Shown piece by piece: positions 47,716 to 55,892 of a stretch of 64,000 nucleotides of DNA. How positions within the stretch are numbered: position 1 is the stretch's first letter; every line of letters starts with the position of its first letter. A program made the position numbers and the translations under genes. Origin of the DNA: JABDKH01 sp963768565 (GTDB taxonomy: Bacteria; Bacteroidota; Rhodothermia; Rhodothermales; JABDKH01); contig CAVYIO010000036.1 in the NCBI GenBank assembly GCA_963768565.1, forward strand, positions 3,722 through 67,721, in the 5' to 3' direction. Below the pieces are notes generated by a model. It saw nothing but the letters and a program-made list of their open reading frames with translations. It was not told the DNA's origin and searched no databases.

Positions 47716-49608
47716 ATGAATAGCGATATGCCCTGGATATCGAAGAAGGACTCTCAACTCTGGGAAGAAGGCAAGCACTACTCCAGTTATGACAAGCTTG
47801 GTGCCCACGCAAACCGCCAGGGCACCTGGTTCGCCGTCTGGGCTCCGTATGCGGATCACGTATCCGTGATCGGTGACTTCAATGACTGGGATGAAGACGC
47901 CCACCCGATGAAGAAGACGGGCGGAGGTCTTTCGGGTCTGTGGGAAGTGTACGTCCGCGGCTGCAAAACAGGAGCGCACTACAAATTTCGAATCCGTCGT
48001 GGAGCCTATGTGACGGACAAGTCGGATCCGTACGGCTTCGCGATCGAGCCGCCCGTCGAGGGAGGCAGTTCAATTGAAGGACTTTCCAGTCGTGTGGTCG
48101 ACCTCGACTACGAGTGGACTGATCATGACTGGATGGAATCGCGGAAAGGTCCGGCGAGTCTCAATGCACCGGTCTCCATCTACGAGGTTCACATTGGTTC
48201 GTGGATCCGCACGAAAGACGGTTGGTCTCTCAACTACCGTGAACTGGCGAAGCCGCTTGCCGACCACGTAAAGGACTTCGGGTTCACTCACGTCGAGTTC
48301 ATGCCCGTCGCCGAGCATCCATACTATGGTTCGTGGGGTTATCAGATCGTCGGCTACTATGCCACGACCCATCGCTACGGCACGCCGGAAGACTTCATGT
48401 ATCTGGTTGACTACCTGCACAACGAAGGCATCGGCGTGCTGCTGGATTGGGTGCCGGCGCACTTTGCAGCCGATCCGCAGGGACTCGTCTTTTTCGATGG
48501 ACATACCACGTACGAGTACTCCGACCCGCTGATGCGCTACCACCCCGACTGGGGTACGTACGTATTCGACTACGGCATGCCGGGCGTCCGAAATTTCCTG
48601 ATCTCTAACGCCGCATTCTGGTTGGACAAATACCACATCGACGGACTGCGCGTCGACGCCGTCGCATCCATGCTGTATCGAGACTATTCACGAGAAGACT
48701 GGCGTCCGAACAAGTATGGCGGCCGCGAAAATCTCGAAGCGATTTCGTTGCTGCAGGAGACGAACGCGGTTGTGTACAAGCGCTTCGACAACGTGCTGAT
48801 GATCGCGGAGGAGTCGACGGCATGGCCCGGCGTTTCCGCGCCCACGTACAACGGTGGACTTGGATTTCTTTTCAAGTGGAACATGGGCTGGATGCACGAT
48901 ACGCTCGAGTACATGACGAAGGATCCGATTCACCGTCAGTATCACCACAACGACCTGACATTCCCGCTGATCTACGCGTTCTCCGAGAACTTCCTTCTTC
49001 CGCTTTCTCACGATGAAGTGGTCCACGGCAAAGGCTCGCTCTGGTCCAAAATGCCGGGAGATGACTGGCAGAAGGCGGCCAATCTTCGCCTCCTCTACGG
49101 TCACATGTTCGGGCATCCGGGCAAGAAGCTGCTGTTCATGGGCTCAGAACTCGGACAATACGGAGAGTGGAATCACGACGGCCAGGTCGAATGGGAGCTA
49201 CTCAAGACCCATCTCCACGCGGGAATCGCGGACTGGGTTCGCGCGCTCAATAAATTGTATCGAAACCACCCGGCACTCTGGAACGACGCCCCCGGAGGAT
49301 TTGAGTGGATTGATTTCCAGGATGCAGGGGCGAGCGTGGTAAGCTACGTGCGCTCCAGCGAAGATCGGACGATTGTGTTTCTGTTCAACTTCACGCCGGT
49401 ACCGAGGCCCGACTATCGGATCGGCTTACCGAAGAAGGGACCGTGGAAAGTCGTTTTGAACAGCGACCGGACGAGCTTCGGAGGCTCCGGCTATGGACCG
49501 AAAGGGACTCTTGCCACCGAAAAGAAGAAGTGGCACAACCATCCCGTATCGGTCGAGGTGGATGTTCCGCCGCTGGGCGTGCTGGTTCTCGACCACGTCA
49601 CGGACTAG
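47716..49608 (+). CDS. glgB: 1,4-alpha-glucan branching enzyme GlgB
   Basis: 630 residues. A CBM48 domain (GTWFAVWAPYADHVSVIGDF) precedes the GH13 catalytic domain: VEFMPVAEHPYYGSWGYQ, the nucleophile in HIDGLRVDAVASMLYRDY, the acid/base in VLMIAEESTAWPG and LPLSHDEVVHGKGSLW. An all-beta C-terminal domain follows. GlgB adds alpha-1,6 branches to glycogen. The short N-terminus lacks the extra N1 domain of the 730-residue form. The ATG could be 47716 or 47728. Confidence 0.95.
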   Translation: MNSDMPWISKKDSQLWEEGKHYSSYDKLGAHANRQGTWFAVWAPYADHVSVIGDFNDWDEDAHPMKKTGGGLSGLWEVYVRGCKTGAHYKFRIRRGAYVTDKSDPYGFAIEPPVEGGSSIEGLSSRVVDLDYEWTDHDWMESRKGPASLNAPVSIYEVHIGSWIRTKDGWSLNYRELAKPLADHVKDFGFTHVEFMPVAEHPYYGSWGYQIVGYYATTHRYGTPEDFMYLVDYLHNEGIGVLLDWVPAHFAADPQGLVFFDGHTTYEYSDPLMRYHPDWGTYVFDYGMPGVRNFLISNAAFWLDKYHIDGLRVDAVASMLYRDYSREDWRPNKYGGRENLEAISLLQETNAVVYKRFDNVLMIAEESTAWPGVSAPTYNGGLGFLFKWNMGWMHDTLEYMTKDPIHRQYHHNDLTFPLIYAFSENFLLPLSHDEVVHGKGSLWSKMPGDDWQKAANLRLLYGHMFGHPGKKLLFMGSELGQYGEWNHDGQVEWELLKTHLHAGIADWVRALNKLYRNHPALWNDAPGGFEWIDFQDAGASVVSYVRSSEDRTIVFLFNFTPVPRPDYRIGLPKKGPWKVVLNSDRTSFGGSGYGPKGTLATEKKKWHNHPVSVEVDVPPLGVLVLDHVTD

Positions 49609-49685
49609 CGCTTTTCCACGATCCGGCGAGGCTGCGAGGCTGCGATCAGGGAAGACGTATCACGCCGCGACCATGATCTGCTGAC

Positions 49686-50129
49686 TCAACGTGAGTCGTC
49701 GCCGTCGAGTTCGCCGCTGAGCGTGACAACCAGCTTGCGTCGCCCACCCCGGTTTCGGTGCTCGCAGAGGTAGATCCCCTGCCACGTGCCGAGCACGAGA
49801 CGCCCATCCCGCAAAGGCACTGTAAGCCCGCTGCCCATCAACGACGCCTTGATGTGTGCGGGCATGTCGTCCGGACCTTCGATCGTGTGCTCGAAGTACG
49901 GTGTGCCATCGGGGACGGTCTGATTGAAGAACGCCTCGAAGTCGACACGCACGTCGCTGCTTGCATTCTCGTTCAGCGTAAGGGACGCCGACGTATGCAG
50001 GATGAAAATGTGGGCGAGACCCACGCGAAAACTGGACAGGTCGGTGAGGCCGCGAACGATCTCGCTGGTGACAAGATGAAAGCCACGGGGTCTTTCCTGA
50101 AGCAGGATTTCGTACTGTCTCCAACTCAT
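49686..50129 (-). CDS. yjbQ: YjbQ/UPF0047 family protein
   Basis: 147 residues from ATG 50129 (MSWRQYEILLQERPRGFHLV). Family motifs: LAHIFILHTSASLTLNENAS, VRVDFEAFFNQTVP, FEHTIEGPDDMPAHIKASLM and WQGIYLCEHRNRGGRRKLVV, with the conserved histidines thought to bind metal. YjbQ proteins have thiamine-phosphate synthase activity in vitro, but the biological role is uncertain. The frame is open to 50,243. It ends the group queE, nuclease-like lipoprotein, yjbQ. Confidence 0.88.
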   Translation of the reverse strand: MSWRQYEILLQERPRGFHLVTSEIVRGLTDLSSFRVGLAHIFILHTSASLTLNENASSDVRVDFEAFFNQTVPDGTPYFEHTIEGPDDMPAHIKASLMGSGLTVPLRDGRLVLGTWQGIYLCEHRNRGGRRKLVVTLSGELDGDDSR

Positions 50130-50154
50130 TCGGCATCGCAGGTGCTTTCGGCAC

Positions 50155-51370
50155 CTATTGGTTGGGCGGCATCTGCAGATCGAGCCACACGGGAAAGTGA
50201 TCGCTCGCCCTTTCCTCGCTCGAGAGCGGGCGACGGACGCCACCGTCGAGAACTGTCAGGTCGCGCGAGGGCAGAACATAGTCGATGCGCAGTCCCCATT
50301 CGGCCGTATCGTCCGGATCGAGCTCGGGGAACGCGCTGATTCCGGCCTCGGTCGCTGTCGGTACGAAGTCGCCGCTTACGGCCGGAGCGTCGAGCAGCTT
50401 GCGGGCCGGATTACCATACGAGCTGCCCTCGTCGGGATCCGCATTGAGGTCGCCGACGATCACAAATGATGCGCCTGTCGCGAGGCCACCGGCGCGACCG
50501 CGGTCGTCGACGAAATACTCCCGGTCGCCCAGATAGTCGATCCAGAATCGGATCTCATCGTGATTGCGGAGCTTGTTTCGACGCTCGGGTCCGTCGAACG
50601 CAGGCGGCGTGGGATGACTGGCAAGCACGTGCAGGATGCGGCCGTCGGGCAGTTGCACCGGCACGTCTACATGGTTCTTCGAGCTGAGCCTCATCACGGA
50701 CCACTCCGCGTCGGAATACCATGACGTGAGTGAGTCAGGGTTCATCGGACGGAGGGCGCCGGGCATATCTGCCCATCGAAACAATTGAAACGTGCGGATG
50801 CTGTCGCGAACTATCGACAGGTGTGGCGCTACGAACAGGGCCATCGCATACTGTCCGGGGAACGTCCCGAAGCCCCAGCTATCATTTCCATACGCTCTTT
50901 GCGCGGCGGTCTGGGATGGCGCAGATCCGTCCGGGCCCGACGGATCGGGTGGCGGAAAGCTGCTCGCAACCGCTCCATCATTGTCCAGGTCGAGACCGCT
51001 GCTGACACCGGTGTTGGTCGGAGGAGCAAAAGTATCGTACGTCAACGGCTCCAATCCCGCACCCTGCGACACGGCGAGGAAACGCTGGACGAAACGACGA
51101 GCGTTCTGTCCCGGACCATCGGCATCCGAAAAACCCGGCACGCCCTGCACATCGTACGTCATTTCGTTGATCGAGCAGGATGTCCGGACGAAGCTCCTGA
51201 ATCGTACGCGCCGCGGCCTTGAGCCGGGGATGATCCGCGCGTTCCAGATCAGACGTGCGCAGGTCTTCAATATTGAACGTCATGACACGCAGCGAGGCCG
51301 CTGAGTCAGGTTCGTCGGAATAGCGGCATCCGGCGATGAGGAAGATGAGCAGGGCCACGACTGTTCGCAT
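50155..51370 (-). CDS. endonuclease/exonuclease/phosphatase family lipoprotein, one apparent frameshift
   Basis: The start ATG 51370 encodes a lipoprotein signal (MRTVVALLIFLIAGC), then SLRVMTFNIEDLRTSDLER, the EEP-family start. One extra base near 51,172 separates this from the rest, which continues as LLINEMTYDVQGVPGF, FVVNFELP-free text with PDGRILHVLASHPTPPAFDG, ASFVIVGDLNADPDEGSS and DYVLPSRDLTVLDGG, ending RASDHFPVWLDL. The catalytic Asn, Asp and His residues (INE, GDLNAD, SDHFP) are present. It probably acts as a secreted nuclease or phosphodiesterase; the substrate is unknown. Upstream queE and downstream yjbQ run in the same direction. Confidence 0.85.
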
Positions 51371-51398
51371 CGGTTTTCGGAAAGGTGTGAATCGAAGG

Positions 51399-52040
51399 CT
51401 ACCGCAATCCCAACAATTTGTGCACTTGAAGACTGAGATGCCACCTCGGGTGACTACGGCAATAGCTGACGGCTCGTCTGGTGTTTTCGCTGATCTCCGG
51501 TCCGTCCATGGGTTGAAGCGAAAGCCGCTCGAATGGGAGGTCCTCATAATCCTCCGGCATGGCGCCGTCCTGAGGATACACCAGCTTCAGTTCGTGGCCC
51601 CTCGTCACAACGAGGGCGGCGCCGGCTTTGGGGCTTACACAGAGCCAGTCGATGCCGGACGGCGGATCGATCGTCCCGTTGGTCTCAACCGCGACCTGAA
51701 AATCACGATCATGCAATGCGTCGATGAGCACCTCATCGAGTTGCAGCAGCGGTTCGCCACCCGTGCACACGACGAAACGGGACTGCTCGCTTGATGCCTC
51801 CTCATGCCAGATGCTGTTGACCGCGTCGGCCACGTCCGTCGCGGTGGAGAATTTCCCACCGCCGACACCGTCCGTCCCGACAAAATCCGTGTCACAAAAC
51901 GAGCAGACGGCCTCAGGACGATCCTTTTCCAGTCCGGTCCACAGGTTGCAGCCGGCAAATCGGAGGAAAACGGCGGGGCGCCCCGTGTGGGCCCCCTCCC
52001 CCTGCAGGGTATAGTAGATTTCCTTGACCGCGTACGGCAT
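51399..52040 (-). CDS. queE: 7-carboxy-7-deazaguanine synthase QueE
   Basis: 213 residues from ATG 52040 (MPYAVKEIYYTLQGEGAHTG). The radical-SAM cluster cysteines are in CNLWTGLEKDRPEAVCSFC, the extended C-x14-C-x2-C spacing of the E. coli-type enzyme. It also has VVCTGGEPLLQLDEVLI and AVETNGTIDPP. QueE makes the deazaguanine core of queuosine and archaeosine from carboxytetrahydropterin. queD, queC and queF are not nearby. The queuosine mannosyltransferase homologue at 25.5 kb fits the same tRNA modification. Confidence 0.92.
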   Translation of the reverse strand: MPYAVKEIYYTLQGEGAHTGRPAVFLRFAGCNLWTGLEKDRPEAVCSFCDTDFVGTDGVGGGKFSTATDVADAVNSIWHEEASSEQSRFVVCTGGEPLLQLDEVLIDALHDRDFQVAVETNGTIDPPSGIDWLCVSPKAGAALVVTRGHELKLVYPQDGAMPEDYEDLPFERLSLQPMDGPEISENTRRAVSYCRSHPRWHLSLQVHKLLGLR

Positions 52041-52173
52041 CGGATGATGAGCTCGTGACGGGTTTTGACTGTCGCGAGAGGTCGGACGATCGCTGCCGGT
52101 CATTTGATTCTCGATTACTAACTTCACATCGAAAACTCAACGACCCCGTGCAGAATACGACCGGAGAATAGAT

Positions 52174-52941
52174 ATGCAGATTTCAAAGAAGACCTTCCTC
52201 GTGACGGGTGGAAGCTCGGGACTGGGCGCCGCGACGGCCGACATGATCGTCAGTCACGGCGGAAACGTCGTCCTCGCCGACGTCAAGGTCGAGGAAGGCC
52301 GGCAAAAGGCCGCGTCACTCGGCAAGCAAGCCGTTTTTGTCGAGACCGACGTCACGTCCGAGGAGAGCGTGCTGGCAGCCGTCGCAAAAGCCGATGATGC
52401 CTTCGGCGGACTGCATGGAGCAGTGAATTGCGCCGGTATCCTCATCGGGAGGCGAACCATCGGCAAGAAAGGCCCTCACGACCTGGAGTCCTTCAGCCGG
52501 ACGATTACGGTCAACCTGATTGGCACGTTTAACGTCATTCGACTGGTGGCGGCGCGGCTTCAGGAAAACACACCGACCGATGAAGGCGAGCGTGGCGTGA
52601 TCATCAACACGGCGTCCGTCGCGGCGTTCGACGGGCAGATCGGACAGGCCGCCTATTCCGCGTCGAAGGGAGGTGTGGTCGGCATGACGCTTCCGATTGC
52701 GCGGGATCTCTCTCGAGCCGGCATCCGCGTAATGACGATTGCGCCCGGCATCTTTGAAACCCCGATGGTAGCCGGCATGACAGATGAAGTGCGTGCCTCA
52801 CTCGGCGAGCAGGTCCCGTTCCCGTCGCGGCTTGGCCGGCCGTCCGAGTACGCGGCACTCGCCGGACATATCATGGAGAATGTCATGCTGAACGGTGAGG
52901 TCATCCGGCTTGATGGCGCAATCCGAATGGCACCGAAGTAG
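52174..52941 (+). CDS. SDR family dehydrogenase, 3-hydroxyacyl-CoA dehydrogenase type 2-like
   Basis: 255 residues of the short-chain dehydrogenase family. The cofactor site is TGGSSGLGAATADMIV, with NVVLADVKVEEG placing an Asp that suits NAD. The catalytic residues are Ser in INTASVAAF, Tyr-Lys in AYSASKGG and Asn in ITVNLIGTFN. The close resemblance to HSD17B10-type enzymes (GMTLPIARDLSRAGIRVMTI, GIFETPMVAGM) suggests oxidation of 3-hydroxyacyl-CoA in fatty-acid or isoleucine breakdown, which is inferred. It is the last complete gene before the chimeric join. Confidence 0.88.
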   Translation: MQISKKTFLVTGGSSGLGAATADMIVSHGGNVVLADVKVEEGRQKAASLGKQAVFVETDVTSEESVLAAVAKADDAFGGLHGAVNCAGILIGRRTIGKKGPHDLESFSRTITVNLIGTFNVIRLVAARLQENTPTDEGERGVIINTASVAAFDGQIGQAAYSASKGGVVGMTLPIARDLSRAGIRVMTIAPGIFETPMVAGMTDEVRASLGEQVPFPSRLGRPSEYAALAGHIMENVMLNGEVIRLDGAIRMAPK

Positions 52942-52978
52942 ACGCCGCAGCGGTTCCTTTGTATCTAACCGAAACAAC

Positions 52979-53285
52979 ATGTCCTTCCTTGCCTGTCAAG
53001 GCCACCGCATGGCGGTCGCCATTCTCGCATTCGGGATCCTTGTCATGACGAACGCGAGCGCCCAGGATCCCCCAGCTAGCGGCAAGGTCGCGATCGTGGT
53101 ACATGGAGGCGCCGGCACGATCCTTCGTGAGAACATGTCGGCTGAAAGCGAGGAGGCGTACCGCACGGCACTTGAACACGCGCTGCGAACGGGGCACGCC
53201 GTGTTGACTGCCGGTGGCTCAAGTGTCGACGCCGTGGTGGCGGCGATTCAGACCATGGAAGAGTCGCCGCTGTTCAACGCCGGGC
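52979..53285 (+). pseudogene. isoaspartyl peptidase/L-asparaginase, 5' part only
   Basis: The start ATG 52979 gives a signal peptide (MAVAILAFGILVMTNASAQ) and the N-terminal plant-type asparaginase text VAIVVHGGAGTI, LRTGHAVLTAGGSSVDAV and MEESPLFNAGR. The family should continue with a G-x-V-x-T segment and, about 60 residues later, the catalytic Thr of the autoproteolytic site. Here the sequence changes abruptly to UbiA text at about 53,283, so the catalytic half is absent. The remaining 102 residues could not form an active enzyme. Confidence 0.88.
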
Positions 53286-53842
53286 GCGCCTTTCTGCTGG
53301 TGTTACTGCTCAACAGGCTGACGGTGCTGCTGTCCTTTGTTGGTATCGCGCTTGCCGCCAGTTATCCGTTTATGAAGCGCCTGACTTACCTGCCGCAGGT
53401 GTATCTCGGGGCGGCGTTTGGCTGGGCTGTACCAATGGTGTTTGCGGCGCAGACAAACACGGTGCCGCCGCTTGCCTGGCTGATGTTTACCGCGACGGTT
53501 TTGTGGGCGACCGCCTACGACACGATGTACGCGATGGTCGACCGTGATGACGATATTGCCCTGGGGATAAAATCGACGGCCATCCTGTTCGGGGACCTTG
53601 ACCGCAGGATTATTGGGTTGATACAGGGCATGTTGCTGGTTTGCCTGCTGATGATTGGCCACCAGGCTGAACTTGGGCTGTACTACTACCTGGGTGTCCT
53701 GGTTGCCGCCGGGCTTGCCGCCTGGCAGCAGCACTTGATTCGCTATCGTGACCGTGACGGCTGCTTCAATGCTTTTTTAAACAACAACTGGTTTGGTGCC
53801 ACCGTTTTTCTGGGTATTTACCTGGACTACCTGGTCATCTGA
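53286..53842 (+). pseudogene. ubiA: 4-hydroxybenzoate octaprenyltransferase UbiA, 3' part only
   Basis: 184 residues of UbiA: FLLVLLLNRLTVLLSFVGIA, YPFMKRLTYLPQVYLGAAFG, the second Asp-rich motif YAMVDRDDDIALGIKSTAI, and the closing FNAFLNNNWFGATVFLGIYL. These align with E. coli UbiA from about residue 106 to its end. The first 105 residues, with the first Asp-rich prenyl-diphosphate motif, are missing. UbiA makes the ubiquinone precursor 3-octaprenyl-4-hydroxybenzoate in the membrane. The 3' end overlaps the convergent comF by 16 bases. A ubiquinone gene is out of place beside T9SS genes, since FCB bacteria use menaquinone. Confidence 0.92.
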
Positions 53843-54585
53843 CAGTCGCGGCGCTGCGGCGCATGCTCACTGCCCGCCCGGGCAAGCACCCACACATCCA
53901 CCTGTCCTGCCCCTGCCTGCTTCAGGTTATGTGCCAGTTCGCTGCTGGTATGTCCGGTTGTCATGACATCGTCAATGATCGCAATATGCATGGCTGCCAG
54001 TGTTTTCCTGACCTTGAAGGCACCGCGCATGTTCTTGCCACGCTCGGCCCGCGGCAGCAGTGATTGCGGCAGCGTGCTGCGTGTGCGCATGCATAGCCGG
54101 TAATCAACACGAATGTCGAGGGCGCGACCGAGACGCCGCGCCAGTTCGGTCGACTGGTTGAAGCCGCGTTCGCGCAGGCGGGAGTAATGCAGGGGAACCG
54201 GCAGTAGCAAATCGGGCAGGGGGGCCGTTGAGCTCTGGATGCGTTGTGCCAGTAAACGCGACAAGAACGGGCAAATGGCGAGTTCGCTGTTAAATTTAAG
54301 CCGCTTGATCAGATAGTCGAGCGGTGGCTGGTAGTGAAACAGTGCCAGTGTGTGATCAAATCCGGGCGGATGCTGCTGGCAGCGTCCGCAGGGCGAATCT
54401 CCCGCGCCGGCTGGTAGCGGCAGGGCGCAGCGGCTGCAGCTGTTTTCCAGCCAGGGGAGGTCTTCCATGCACTGCGGGCAGAGTTGCTCCCGCGGGCGCA
54501 CAGCGCTGCCACACAGGCGGCAGCACGCCGGGAAAATCAGCGACAACAGCTGCCCGGCATTTATTTGTAAACCATTAATGTCCAT
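53827..54585 (-). CDS. comF: ComF family phosphoribosyltransferase-like protein (gammaproteobacterial)
   Basis: 252 residues from ATG 54585 (MDINGLQINAGQLLSLIFP). The zinc-binding cysteines CRLCGSAVRPREQLCPQCM and SCSRCALP...CGRCQ are followed by LLLPVPLHYSRLRERGFNQS and the PRPP motif AIIDDVMTTGHTSSELAHNL. This is the usual gammaproteobacterial neighbour of bioB. Its start codon lies inside the BirA-type operator, so biotin status may also affect comF. It differs clearly from the comF at 27 kb. Confidence 0.9.
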   Translation of the reverse strand: MDINGLQINAGQLLSLIFPACCRLCGSAVRPREQLCPQCMEDLPWLENSCSRCALPLPAGAGDSPCGRCQQHPPGFDHTLALFHYQPPLDYLIKRLKFNSELAICPFLSRLLAQRIQSSTAPLPDLLLPVPLHYSRLRERGFNQSTELARRLGRALDIRVDYRLCMRTRSTLPQSLLPRAERGKNMRGAFKVRKTLAAMHIAIIDDVMTTGHTSSELAHNLKQAGAGQVDVWVLARAGSEHAPQRRDCQMTR

Positions 54586-54597
54586 TCTGGTTGACAG
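54565..54597. promoter_or_regulatory. BirA (biotin repressor) operator between comF and bioB
   Basis: TTGTAAACC, 15 bases, GGTTGACAG. The left half is identical to the BirA consensus and the right half matches GGTTTACAA at 7 of 9 positions; the spacing is the expected 15. It covers the comF start codon (54583-54585) and is 70 bases before bioB. Biotinyl-AMP-bound BirA would bind here and repress bioB. Confidence 0.85.
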
Positions 54598-54666
54598 CTG
54601 AAATGATCGGTCCCATAGTCCACCCCTCTGTTGCGGGAAATTTCCCCGTCTATCCGGTTGTAATTT

Positions 54667-55647
54667 ATGAATAAACAAATTTCGCGTCTGTCGGAAAAAT
54701 CTGCAAACGGCGTACGCCATGACTGGTCGCGCACGCAGGTCATGGCCCTGTTTGAATTGCCGTTCAGCGACTTGCTGTTCAAGGCACAGTGCGTGCACCG
54801 GGAAAACTTTGATGCCAATGCCGTGCAGATCAGCACCCTTTTAAGTATCAAGACCGGCGGTTGTCCTGAGGACTGCCACTACTGCCCGCAAAGCGTGCAC
54901 TATGACGCAGGCCTGCTGCCCGAAAGCCTGATGGCTGTTGAAGACGTGGTCAGCGCGGCCAGGCGTGCCAGGGAGGCGGGCGCCTCGCGCTTTTGCATGG
55001 GCGCGGCATGGCGCAACCCCAGGGGCAAGAATTTTCAACGTGTGCTGGAGATGGTCCGCCAGGTGCGTGACGAGGGGCTCGAGACCTGTGCAACGCTGGG
55101 TATGCTGGACGAGGGACAGGCACTTGAACTGAAACAGGCAGGTCTTGATTACTACAACCACAACCTCGATACCTCGCCGGAGTTTTACGGCAAGATTATT
55201 ACCACGCGTACCTACGAGGACCGGCTCGATACCCTGGATCACGTGCGCAAGGCGGGTATTAACGTCTGCAGCGGCGGCATTGTCGGCCTGGGCGAAGACC
55301 GCAACGACCGGGCGTCGATGCTCTGCGAGCTGGCCAACCTGCCGGAGCATCCCGGCAGTGTGCCGATCAATCGCCTGGTCAGGGCGGAGGGCACGCCGCT
55401 GGATGAACAGCCGGAGATTGAAGCCACTGAATTCGTGCGCACCATCGCCGTGGCGCGCATCCTGATGCCGCGCGCATACGTTCGCCTGTCAGCAGGGCGC
55501 AGCGAGATGAGCGATGAAATGCAGGCGCTGTGTTTCCTCGCCGGTGCCAACTCGATTTTTTACGGCGACAAACTGCTCACCACGGGTAACCCCGATACTG
55601 CCAGGGATGATGCCCTGTTCGAGCGGCTGGGGCTGCATCCGGCCTGA
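54667..55647 (+). CDS. bioB: biotin synthase BioB
   Basis: 326 residues. The radical-SAM motif is in GGCPEDCHYCPQSVHYDAG, and the [2Fe-2S] cluster ligands appear in RFCMGAAWR, ETCATLGML and CSGGIVGLGEDRND with a conserved Arg. BioB inserts sulphur into dethiobiotin in the last step of biotin synthesis. It heads bioB-bioF-bioH-bioC-bioD, downstream of the BirA-type operator; bioA is not in the window. Confidence 0.97.
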   Translation: MNKQISRLSEKSANGVRHDWSRTQVMALFELPFSDLLFKAQCVHRENFDANAVQISTLLSIKTGGCPEDCHYCPQSVHYDAGLLPESLMAVEDVVSAARRAREAGASRFCMGAAWRNPRGKNFQRVLEMVRQVRDEGLETCATLGMLDEGQALELKQAGLDYYNHNLDTSPEFYGKIITTRTYEDRLDTLDHVRKAGINVCSGGIVGLGEDRNDRASMLCELANLPEHPGSVPINRLVRAEGTPLDEQPEIEATEFVRTIAVARILMPRAYVRLSAGRSEMSDEMQALCFLAGANSIFYGDKLLTTGNPDTARDDALFERLGLHPA

Positions 55648-55676
55648 AGGCTTTTACAGGAGACCGGGTATCGACC

Positions 55677-55828
55677 GTAGGAGCACTTCTCAGGCGCGAT
55701 CATGCTCCTGCAGGGTCATCGCGGATTAGATCCGCTCCTACAGGCTTTGATTCGCGTTGCAGGGGCGATTCTCAAGCGCGATTGTCCTTCGTGCAGGGTC
55801 ATCGCGGATTCGATCATGCTCCTGCAGG
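55677..55828. repeat. REP-like palindromic repeats between bioB and bioF
   Basis: At least two copies of a unit with GTAGGAGC ... GCGCGAT ... TCATCGCGGAT ... GATCCGCTCCTAC. The arms of each unit can pair (GTAGGAGC with GCTCCTAC), as in gammaproteobacterial REP/BIME elements. The same core appears again before bioD. There is no transposase nearby. Confidence 0.75.
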
Positions 55829-55892
55829 TTGAGACGCTCCTGTTGAATGTGGTTTAAGGGCGCGGTAATGCACCACGGTACTTGTACCTGAT

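Noticed and set aside
53286..53842. A novel secreted peptidase-prenyltransferase fusion protein.
   Set aside because: Both parts are fragments lacking essential residues, and the change coincides with a change of organism, so a biological fusion is not supported.
54841..55350. Minus-strand frames opposite bioB and bioF of up to 437 codons.
   Set aside because: They are shadows of GC-rich gammaproteobacterial genes whose plus-strand products are certain.
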